NCBI GenBank assembly: GCA_030613005.1
Contig: JAUWMV010000019.1
Span: 1 to 40,880 of the forward strand
DNA from: a bacterium
GTDB taxonomy: Bacteria; UBP14; UBA6098; B30-G16
Direction: 5' to 3'
DNA: 40,880 bases
Under the pieces are notes generated by a model. The model saw nothing but the letters and a program-made list of their open reading frames with translations, did no database searches and had not been told where the DNA came from. Numbering within the stretch: position 1 is the first letter of the stretch; each line of letters starts with the position of its first letter. This document shows, one piece after another, positions 18,474 through 26,200 of the stretch. Made by a program: the position numbers and the translations under genes.

Positions 18474-19817
18474 TTAAGTATGATAATTTCTATCTTCGAT
18501 ACCAAGGAATTCGTGAGCTAAAGCCTTAACAAGTCTAACATTGCACCATTCCCCGGGTTTTAGTTTGCTCTTAAGCTTGATTATCCTATCGATTTGTGGA
18601 GCATCCTCCTCCATACGAGCTATAACAAAACCCTTACGAATTGTCTGTCTTTCAATTAGCGCTCTAAATACTTTTCCCACCATCGATTTATTACGCTTAA
18701 GTATAATTTCATCTTGAATCATTTCAAGTTGCTCCTTACGAAGAGAAGCTATATCCTGTGGTATTTGGTTGGGCATCGAATATGCTGGTGTATCCTCCTC
18801 CAATGAATACTGAAAAACACCAACATGAGTAAATTCACCACGAGATATGAAATCGTATAGCTTTTCAAAATGCTCCTCGAATTCCCCTGGAAAGCCGACT
18901 ATAAAAGTTGTCCTTAATACAATCCTATTCTTGACTGAATTTAGATTTTCAAGGATTATTTCAATGTCCTCTGAAGTGTATTTTCTATTCATACTTTGCA
19001 ATATTTCATTATCGAAATGCTGAAATGGAATGTCGAGGTATTTTGCAATTTTGGGTAAGTCGCTTATAGTCTGTATCAATTCAGGCGTAACGCCTTTAGG
19101 ATGAGCATACATGACTCGTATCAGAAAATCCCCCGGTATGTCATCGAGCTTATGCAGCAACCTTATAATGTTGTATCCGTTACCCAGATCTTTTCCATAG
19201 GCAGTGCTATCCTGAGCAATAAGAATTAATTCCTTATAGTTCTTTTCTATAAGAAATTTTGCTCGTCGAAGGATTTCCGATTCTGGGAGACTTCTAAACG
19301 GACCACGGATTTTCGGTAGAATGCAATATGAACAATGATTATCGCAACCCTCAGCAATTTTTAAAAAAGCATACGGAAATGTATCCGGTTTGTGAAATGT
19401 GGGATTACAAACTGCGAATTTATCCGGAACGCATACCACCTTGGATCTGCTACCGTTAAATCTTTTGAAAGCGTCGATTGTCTGCTCAAGGTCTGAATTA
19501 CCGAATATACCGTCAACTTGCGGAAAAAGATGGAGTAGTTTTTTTCCTTCTCGTTGAGGCCAACATCCAAGTATGAAAAGCTTCTTTTCTGGGAATTTCG
19601 TTCGAATTTCTCCAAGTTTTTGAATAGCTTCGGTGGATTCTAATCTAGCATCTTTGATGAATGCACATGTATTAACAAATAAGAAATCCGCATCGTCGGG
19701 ATGCTTCACACTCTTATAATTATATTCTTCAAGTTTGTTTATCCAAAGCTCGCTATCCACATCGTTCTTTGGACAACCTAAGGAAAGAAAATAAAATTTC
19801 TTACTTTCACGCTCCAT
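18474..19817 (-). CDS. rimO: Ribosomal protein S12 methylthiotransferase RimO
   Basis: RimO adds a methylthio group to the conserved aspartate of ribosomal protein S12, using two 4Fe-4S clusters. The N-terminal UPF0004 domain has GCPKNDVDSE with Cys15, plus Cys51 and Cys85 (FILGCW). The radical-SAM triad is Cys158, Cys162 and Cys165 (CDNHCSYC), followed by PKIRGPFRS. A C-terminal TRAM-like region covers about the last 65 residues. GCPKN-VDSE distinguishes RimO from MiaB. Length 447 is typical. It is monocistronic and convergent with the xer gene. Confidence 0.93.
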   Translation of the reverse strand: MERESKKFYFLSLGCPKNDVDSELWINKLEEYNYKSVKHPDDADFLFVNTCAFIKDARLESTEAIQKLGEIRTKFPEKKLFILGCWPQREGKKLLHLFPQVDGIFGNSDLEQTIDAFKRFNGSRSKVVCVPDKFAVCNPTFHKPDTFPYAFLKIAEGCDNHCSYCILPKIRGPFRSLPESEILRRAKFLIEKNYKELILIAQDSTAYGKDLGNGYNIIRLLHKLDDIPGDFLIRVMYAHPKGVTPELIQTISDLPKIAKYLDIPFQHFDNEILQSMNRKYTSEDIEIILENLNSVKNRIVLRTTFIVGFPGEFEEHFEKLYDFISRGEFTHVGVFQYSLEEDTPAYSMPNQIPQDIASLRKEQLEMIQDEIILKRNKSMVGKVFRALIERQTIRKGFVIARMEEDAPQIDRIIKLKSKLKPGEWCNVRLVKALAHEFLGIEDRNYHT

Positions 19818-20067
19818 AATCCATCACTTGCAAAAGGAAACGTAGCCAAGGACCCATACATCCTGCAACCAGAAAAGTGAATATAAAGTTTATTAACATT
19901 AAAAAACGCAATATGCCAAAATATCAGGCAACATTGCGATACTACTCATAATAACTACCTTACGTGATTTCCACCTCATTATAACTTGCTAAAAAACAAC
20001 CTCTAGAACAGCATCACTAAAAACCACATCAGTTTAGTAAAGCTATCCATAACCTGCAAAAAAGAAA

Positions 20068-20141
20068 TGGCGGGGGAAGGATTTGAACCTTCGACCTCCG
20101 GGTTATGAGCCCGGCGAGCTACCAGACTGCTCCACCCCGCA
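20068..20141 (-). tRNA. Initiator tRNA-fMet (anticodon CAT)
   Basis: On the minus strand a cloverleaf forms with acceptor GCGGGG/CCCCGC and anticodon loop CTCATAA. Three consecutive G-C pairs at the bottom of the anticodon stem (GGG/CCC) and an unpaired 1:72 position (U1 opposite C72) are hallmarks of the bacterial initiator tRNA. The discriminator is A and no CCA is encoded. It lies between the divergent rimO and rplS genes. Confidence 0.94.
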
Positions 20142-20266
20142 TCAGATTTGTATATTATCCACGTTTCTACTCAAGTCAAGGATATTTTATCAATAACCAT
20201 TTCTGTAAAAAAAACTTGCCAATTTTCATAAACTAACGAAATTAGTGCTCTGTGAAAGGAGATAAG

Positions 20267-20641
20267 ATGAGCGATCAAATAATGAGAAAAGTCGAGAAGC
20301 CTTATTTGCGAGATGATATCCCCGATTTCAAAGCTGGAGACACGTTAAAAGTTTCTTACAAAATTATCGAGGGAGAAAAGACAAGAGTACAACAATATCA
20401 GGGAATATGTATTGCCAGAGATGGCTCAGGCACAGGAGCGACCTTTACTGTTCGCAAAATTGCTTCGGGAAACATTGGTGTTGAGCAAATTTTCCCTCTT
20501 CACTCACCACTAATTACGAATATTGAAGTCCTAAGACGTGGTCGAGTTAGGAGAGCAAAGCTTTATTTTCTTAGGCATAAAATTGGCAAAGCTGCAAGGA
20601 TCAAGGAGTTACGTACAACCAAAGGCAAAGCAAAGTCGTAA
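20267..20641 (+). CDS. rplS: 50S ribosomal protein L19
   Basis: The 124-residue product is L19, at the 30S/50S interface. Diagnostic segments are [45 protein letters not shown] and [13 protein letters not shown]. An in-frame GTG lies five codons upstream, but AAAGGAG ends five bases before the ATG at 20267, so this start is chosen. The usual trmD/rimM/rpsP neighbours are absent. rnhB follows, which is a common order (rplS-rnhB). A terminator separates the two here. Confidence 0.96.
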   Translation: MSDQIMRKVEKPYLRDDIPDFKAGDTLKVSYKIIEGEKTRVQQYQGICIARDGSGTGATFTVRKIASGNIGVEQIFPLHSPLITNIEVLRRGRVRRAKLYFLRHKIGKAARIKELRTTKGKAKS

Positions 20642-20720
20642 ATTGCATATATTAGTAACATTCTAATAACGATGCAGTTTTACTAAAAACAGAACTACAA
20701 TTCCTTCATTGAAAAATACA

Positions 20721-20747
20721 GGTGCTGAAAAAGCACCTTTTTTATTT
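20721..20747 (+). terminator. Rho-independent terminator after rplS
   Basis: GGTGCT (20721-20726) pairs with AGCACC (20732-20737) around a short A-rich loop and is followed by a run of six T, then ATTT. This is a textbook intrinsic terminator between rplS and rnhB. Confidence 0.85.
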
Positions 20748-20800
20748 CGGTAACGGAAATATTGTTTTATTTTCATTAATAGACTTAACAGGAGAATGTA

Positions 20801-21340
20801 ATGGGACTGCTGGCAGGTGTGGATGAAGCGGGACGAGGACCGTTAGCGGGTCCTGTTGTTGCTGCGGCAGTCGTTATAGAAAACGGAAACTATCCCGATT
20901 CGAAATCAATTTCACATAAGAAAAGACTGGAACTCTTTGAAATAATTATAGTTAAAGCGCAATGTGTTTCAATTGCTGCAGTTTCTCCATCAATTATCGA
21001 TGCTCTCGATATTCGGAAAGCAAGCCTTCTCGCAATGAGACGTGCTATCGAAGAACTTACGGAGACTCCCGAACTGGTCTTGATCGACGGTCGAGATATA
21101 ATTCCTGGACTTTTAATAAATCAAAAAGCCATTATTGGCGGTGATAGAATTATTCCGTCCATAGGCGCAGCGTCTATCATAGCTAAAGTTGCTCGAGATT
21201 GCTTGATGTGTAGCTTCGATGAAATTTTCGAAAACTATAATTTCTCTTCACATAAAGGATACCCAACAAAATATCATTACAAAGCGATCGAAAATCACGG
21301 CATTCGTTCAATCCATAGGTTCAGCTTCCGACTTAGATAA
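20801..21340 (+). CDS. rnhB: Ribonuclease HII
   Basis: This enzyme cleaves RNA in RNA-DNA hybrids and removes misincorporated ribonucleotides. The N-terminal GVDEAGRGPLAGPVVAA carries the first acidic residues. DSKSISHKKR replaces the usual DSK-LS block, and VLIDGRD, AASIIAKVARD and SSHKGYPT complete the active site. The 179-residue length is slightly short for the family (about 190-210). CAGGAG precedes the ATG. Its last 33 bases overlap the convergent rsmI gene. Confidence 0.93.
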   Translation: MGLLAGVDEAGRGPLAGPVVAAAVVIENGNYPDSKSISHKKRLELFEIIIVKAQCVSIAAVSPSIIDALDIRKASLLAMRRAIEELTETPELVLIDGRDIIPGLLINQKAIIGGDRIIPSIGAASIIAKVARDCLMCSFDEIFENYNFSSHKGYPTKYHYKAIENHGIRSIHRFSFRLR

Positions 21341-22030
21341 AGTACCCTCAACAACGATGGTTATTTCGCCAAGAATTTCTATTGATTTGAAATGCTCAAT
21401 TAGCTCTTCTATCGTACCCGAGACTGTTTCCTCATGTATCTTAGAAATTTCCCGAACGACCGAAATTCTCCGACAGCCTAATATTCCCAGTGCATCATTC
21501 AGGAATTTCAAAAGTCTTTTCGGAGATTCATAGAATATTAGAGTATATTTTATATCAGAAATTTTTCTTAGAAGCTTTCTTCGGTTTTTTGCAGTTGATG
21601 GCGCAAAGCCTAAAAATAAAAATTTGTCGGATCGCAGTCCGGACATAACAATTGCAGGAATAAGAGCAGTAGGTCCGGGAAGTGCTGTAATTGAAAAACC
21701 AGCATGCAATATTGCTCGAATAATACTTGCTCCGGGATCAGAAATTCCTGGTGTCCCAGAATCGGTAATATAAGCGATTTTAATTCCTCTTCCTAATTTC
21801 GAGAGAACCTCCCTAACTCTCGCTCTTTCATTGTGAGAATGAAGAGATATCAACGGCTTTTTGATTTTTATATGACCAAGAAGTATTCTTGCCCGACGAG
21901 TGTCCTCACAATATATCAAATCCACAGTAGAAAGCGTATCGACAGCTCTCTGTGTTATATCGCTGAGATTGCCTATAGGCACTGGAACAATAAAAAAATT
22001 AGCTTCATTTCCACGGAAAATTTTCATCAT
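21308..22030 (-). CDS. rsmI: 16S rRNA (cytidine-1402-2'-O)-methyltransferase RsmI
   Basis: This SAM-dependent enzyme of the tetrapyrrole-methylase fold 2'-O-methylates C1402 in the decoding centre. Visible signatures are VPVPIGNLSDITQRA, CEDTRRARILL, SDSGTPG-type TDSGTPGISDPG, LPGPTALIPA and LRSDKFLFLGF. At 240 residues it is shorter than E. coli RsmI (286) and lacks the C-terminal extension, as in many bacteria. GGAG sits five bases before the first of two tandem ATGs. Its 3' end overlaps rnhB by 33 bases in convergent orientation. Confidence 0.93.
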   Translation of the reverse strand: MMKIFRGNEANFFIVPVPIGNLSDITQRAVDTLSTVDLIYCEDTRRARILLGHIKIKKPLISLHSHNERARVREVLSKLGRGIKIAYITDSGTPGISDPGASIIRAILHAGFSITALPGPTALIPAIVMSGLRSDKFLFLGFAPSTAKNRRKLLRKISDIKYTLIFYESPKRLLKFLNDALGILGCRRISVVREISKIHEETVSGTIEELIEHFKSIEILGEITIVVEGTLSKSEAEPMD

Positions 22031-22141
22031 TAATACTCCAAATTTTTACAATTTACCTATGATATTCTTCAATCAAAGATTTTTCCAGCTTGCGATATTT
22101 AACATTGTTTTCTTTCTTTAAAAATATAAAAAGGAGGAAAT

Positions 22142-22882
22142 ATGAATTTAGATGAAAAAGTTGCATTAGTAACTGGTGCTGCAAGAGGAATAGGTGCCGA
22201 AATCGCTAAATATCTCGCATCTTTGGGAGCTAAAATTGCATTGGTGGATATTTTAGAAATAGAAATGAAAGCCAAAGTTGCTGAAATTACAGCATCAGGA
22301 GGAACAGCCGAATACTTTATTTGCGATGTAACCGACTGGGACTCGGTGCAACGAACCGTCAAAGATATCGTCGAGAAGTTCAGTGGTCTGGACATTTTAA
22401 TTAACAATGCAGGAATAACACGGGACAATCTTGTGCTTAGGTTAACACCGACAGATTGGGACATTGTGCTGAGCGTAAATCTTAAGGGTGCGTTTTTATT
22501 AACCAAAGCTGCTGTTCGACCAATGATGAAAAAGAAATACGGAAAAATTGTGAACATATCGTCGGTTATAGGGCTTTTTGGCAATCCAGCGCAGGCAAAT
22601 TACGCATCATCTAAAGCGGGATTAATCGGTTTGACAAAGAGTGTGGCTAAAGAGTTTGCTGCCAAGGGCATACGATGTAATGCTGTCGCACCGGGATATA
22701 TCGAGACCGAGATGACAACTAATCTTCCACAAAAGGCGATCGACCAGTTCCTATTATCCACACCTCTGGGTTATTCTGGAAAGCCAAAGGATGTTGCTGC
22801 AGTTGTGGCATTTCTTTGCTCATCCGAAAGCGATTACATTACCGGTGAAGTAATCCGTGTGGACGGTGGAATGGCTATGTAG
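22142..22882 (+). CDS. fabG: 3-oxoacyl-[acyl-carrier-protein] reductase FabG
   Basis: This short-chain dehydrogenase has 246 residues. It has the NADPH-binding TGAARGIG (11-18), NNAG (88-91), Asn113, Ser141, Tyr154 and Lys158 of the YASSK motif, and the APGYIETEMT segment typical of FabG. It should reduce 3-oxoacyl-ACP in fatty acid elongation. AAGGAGGAA precedes the ATG. No other fab genes are nearby, so a different SDR substrate is possible, but the match to FabG is good. Confidence 0.9.
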   Translation: MNLDEKVALVTGAARGIGAEIAKYLASLGAKIALVDILEIEMKAKVAEITASGGTAEYFICDVTDWDSVQRTVKDIVEKFSGLDILINNAGITRDNLVLRLTPTDWDIVLSVNLKGAFLLTKAAVRPMMKKKYGKIVNISSVIGLFGNPAQANYASSKAGLIGLTKSVAKEFAAKGIRCNAVAPGYIETEMTTNLPQKAIDQFLLSTPLGYSGKPKDVAAVVAFLCSSESDYITGEVIRVDGGMAM

Positions 22883-22923
22883 GTTCTCAAATTATTAATA
22901 AATAATAGGGAATTTTTTTACAA

Positions 22924-25900
22924 ATGAATAATCTTCGAGATGAACTTAACGAAGAGCAGCGAATAGCTTCTCAAGCTCATGGTTTTACGTTAGTAACAGC
23001 TGGCGCAGGTACTGGGAAAACAAGGATCTTGGCAAACAGATTCATTAATTGTATCGATGAATTGCTATCCTCTGGCAAATCGCCTACCGAGGCTGTCTGT
23101 GATATTTTTGCAGTAACATTTACAGAAAAAGCCACAGCCGAAATGGTGGAACGCGTTAATAGGATTATATTCGAGAGAGCTATGAAAGAAGATAATCCAC
23201 AATGGTTCGATGTTTATCGGGCTCTCGATGTTTCACAGATTTCGACAATACATTCCCTTTGCCAAAGAATCCTTTCTACACATCCATTTGAAGCGCAAGT
23301 GGATCCTGACTTCACAATACAACCAGAAATTCACGAATTGAGAGATTTCACACGGGATTTTTTGGAGAGTGTTATCAGGGGAAACATATCAAAAGAACTA
23401 AGAATCAGATTGTATAAACTGTTGGAGATGAACCAGTTCTATAGTATCACACGATTATTGCCGAATTTGTTTAAAAAACGAAATATTTACTATGAACACA
23501 TCGTTAAACTCGCCGAGGAAACTCCGGAGGAACTCGATAAGAATTGGGTCGACTATTTAGAATTGGGAAAAAAGCTCGAGGAAATCCAAACAATAGCACG
23601 AGAAATCGAACCGCAAGTATATGTTCTAACCGGGAAAACTCTGGAAAAAGTGAATAAAGCTCTTTCGCTTGTTTTATCGTGGAATTCAATTCCGAGTGAG
23701 GATCAGATCGAGGAAGTTCTGAGTTCGCTGAAAGGACTTAGATCAAAGAAAGGTAACTCTCTTCTCGAGATGTTAAAAACGCTTAGAGAAATGATTTGTG
23801 AAATATCGGGTACAGAAAAAATTGCCGATTACGCATATTTTATGATTTCATTGGCAAAACTATACATTGCATTCGAGAACTTTCTGTTTCGCAGCACAGA
23901 TAAAAAGCACTTTCTGGATTATAACGATCTATTGATCTATGCGAACCACACGCTTAATAAACCGGAAATGCTGAAGAAACTTAAGGATGTTGTGCCATCA
24001 TATCTCTTAATCGATGAGTTTCAGGATATCTCGCCGCTCCAATGGGAAATTCTTTCAAAGTTGCTTTCAAAATCCAAGGGTGGATTGATGGTGGGAGATG
24101 AAAAGCAGTCAATATTCCGCTTTCAAGGTTCCGAGGTCGAAGTGATAAGGGATGGAGAGAAATTCGTCCGTGAACGCGGATATACTCCCATACCACTTAA
24201 AAGGAATTACAGAACACTAAAATCTTTGCTCGATCCCAAGATGAATGCAATATTTGAAAATCTCTTTTCCGATGCAGAAAAACCATACGAGGCAAGGCAT
24301 CAACCGCTTTCCTCCGCGTGCAATAACTATGGGAACGTTAAGAGTCTGTTTCAAATCGTCTCATTAAATGGAAAAGTAAATATCGATATCATGGCTAAAT
24401 GGATCATGCGATATGTTGTCGAGATATTACAAAACGATCCTGCGATAGAAGTTCGAACCGAAGATAGCACGAGAAATCTTGAACCGGGTGATATTATGGT
24501 TTTACATTATTCGAATAACGGTGTAAGCAAAATAGTTAAGGAACTTCGCGCTGCAGGAATTCCTGCTGTGCCAGTAGGAAAAGGTGGTTTATACAGTTCA
24601 CATGAAGTAAAAGTATTGCTTCATTTGTTAGAATTCTTGAATGACCAGAACGCCAATGGTATACTTTTATCCTTACTTCAATCGCCTTTGTTTTCCATTC
24701 CGATTGGAACTATAGTCGAAGTCACTGAGATATCAAATGATTCCCTGTGGAGGAAACTTGAACAGTGGACTGAATCGTCAGAAGCACAAAACGAGGACCA
24801 AAGAAATCTCATTAAAGCATGCAAAATTCTACTGCAACTTATCGATATGAAAGCTGAACAAAGCATAGATGAAATTCTTCAACATTTTTTGTTCAATCTG
24901 GGATATGCAAAAAAACTTTGCATCGAGAGTGGTGAAATTGCGATGGAAAATATATTGAAATTTCTCGGTATACTAGTTTATCAAGTTAGTATTCATGGTG
25001 CAAATTTAGATAACATTTTGAACGATATTATGGAACGAAAATTAAACGATAAAAACAGCTATGCGATGCCATTACAAACAAAAAACGCAGTAAGAGTTAG
25101 CACAGTACATAAAGCCAAAGGTCTTGAAGCTCCCTTTGTTATCGTTGTCGAGCCTTCCATACCAAAAAGAGACAGATTAGCAATAATTAGAGAAATTCCG
25201 GGTAAGGTTTTTGTGATAAGTAAACGCAATAGGGATAATCCTGTAGCCAGAAAAGCAAATGAAATTAACTCTAACAAGTTCAATGCAGAAAAGAAACGGC
25301 TTTTCTATGTTGCACTAACAAGAGCAAAAGATCATTTAGCAATTGTAGGGAAAAATGGCGGTGAATATATAAAATGGGCTTACGATGTTCCGATTGAAAA
25401 GAGATTGTTGAATGAGGATGATTTCGAAGTTATTCACGATACCGATCTGCCTATCGTTGCAAAGCCTGTTACGGAAATAACACAAGTAACATTCCCAAAT
25501 GAATGGATCTGGGCAAGTAGAGAGATAGAAGATAATTCTGTGAAATTAATTTCAGTACGCGACGCAGCAAAAGAAATATTGGGAATAGACACAAAATCGG
25601 AGCTTAGCATACCACTCGATTCAAGCGAAGAAAGTTCCAGTAGTTCAATAATCTGGGGTAATGTTATCCACAAAGCTCTTCTGCAGGCTCCGTTCAAAAA
25701 TTCAGAGCACTTGAAGCATATCGTAAAAACATTGGAAAGAATCTTTTTGACGGATAGAAATTACTCGAAAGGAAAATTATTTCAGATACTTGAAAAGTTT
25801 GCGATGTCGAAATTTCACGACATTCTGACTTCAACCAATCCCCTAAAAGAAGTTCCCATCAACTACCGAATTGGTAATGTTTTAATTCATGGATTTGCAG

Positions 25901-26139
25901 ACCTTGTAGTAACGGACCCGCCAGAAGTTTGGGACTACAAAACAGGTGTCAATAAGGAATTACAGGATTTCTATTTTATGCAGGTCGGCATTTACCGATG
26001 TGCTGTTGCAAGATGGCTGGCAATTCCCCCGCAAAATATCGCTGCAAAGCTAATTCATATAAGCGATTCGATACATTCATCAGATATTCCAGTCGATCTG
26101 GAATTGCCAAAGAAACTTCAGGATATAAAAGTATCTTAA
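22924..26139 (+). CDS. AddA/RecB-type UvrD-family helicase-nuclease
   Basis: The 1071-residue protein is a superfamily 1A helicase: Walker A GAGTGKT at 27-33, motif Ia FAVTFTEKATAEM, STIHSLC, Walker B DEFQD at 364-368, GDEKQSIFRFQG, LKRNYRT, STVHKAKGLEAPFV and the motif VI FYVALTRAKDHL. The C-terminal PD-(D/E)xK nuclease has WGNVIHKAL, GFADLVV, the DYKTG core at 1004-1008 and QVGIYRCAV. This order is that of AddA/RecB, which resect double-strand breaks. No AddB or RecC is adjacent, so it may act with a distant partner or alone. It starts 41 bases after fabG, possibly in the same transcript. It is somewhat shorter than B. subtilis AddA (about 1230). Confidence 0.9.
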   Translation: MNNLRDELNEEQRIASQAHGFTLVTAGAGTGKTRILANRFINCIDELLSSGKSPTEAVCDIFAVTFTEKATAEMVERVNRIIFERAMKEDNPQWFDVYRALDVSQISTIHSLCQRILSTHPFEAQVDPDFTIQPEIHELRDFTRDFLESVIRGNISKELRIRLYKLLEMNQFYSITRLLPNLFKKRNIYYEHIVKLAEETPEELDKNWVDYLELGKKLEEIQTIAREIEPQVYVLTGKTLEKVNKALSLVLSWNSIPSEDQIEEVLSSLKGLRSKKGNSLLEMLKTLREMICEISGTEKIADYAYFMISLAKLYIAFENFLFRSTDKKHFLDYNDLLIYANHTLNKPEMLKKLKDVVPSYLLIDEFQDISPLQWEILSKLLSKSKGGLMVGDEKQSIFRFQGSEVEVIRDGEKFVRERGYTPIPLKRNYRTLKSLLDPKMNAIFENLFSDAEKPYEARHQPLSSACNNYGNVKSLFQIVSLNGKVNIDIMAKWIMRYVVEILQNDPAIEVRTEDSTRNLEPGDIMVLHYSNNGVSKIVKELRAAGIPAVPVGKGGLYSSHEVKVLLHLLEFLNDQNANGILLSLLQSPLFSIPIGTIVEVTEISNDSLWRKLEQWTESSEAQNEDQRNLIKACKILLQLIDMKAEQSIDEILQHFLFNLGYAKKLCIESGEIAMENILKFLGILVYQVSIHGANLDNILNDIMERKLNDKNSYAMPLQTKNAVRVSTVHKAKGLEAPFVIVVEPSIPKRDRLAIIREIPGKVFVISKRNRDNPVARKANEINSNKFNAEKKRLFYVALTRAKDHLAIVGKNGGEYIKWAYDVPIEKRLLNEDDFEVIHDTDLPIVAKPVTEITQVTFPNEWIWASREIEDNSVKLISVRDAAKEILGIDTKSELSIPLDSSEESSSSSIIWGNVIHKALLQAPFKNSEHLKHIVKTLERIFLTDRNYSKGKLFQILEKFAMSKFHDILTSTNPLKEVPINYRIGNVLIHGFADLVVTDPPEVWDYKTGVNKELQDFYFMQVGIYRCAVARWLAIPPQNIAAKLIHISDSIHSSDIPVDLELPKKLQDIKVS

Positions 26140-26200
26140 AATCGAGGAAATTTACGAGGTATTTCTGAGTTAAAATTTCTACACTTCGATTTTGGACATT

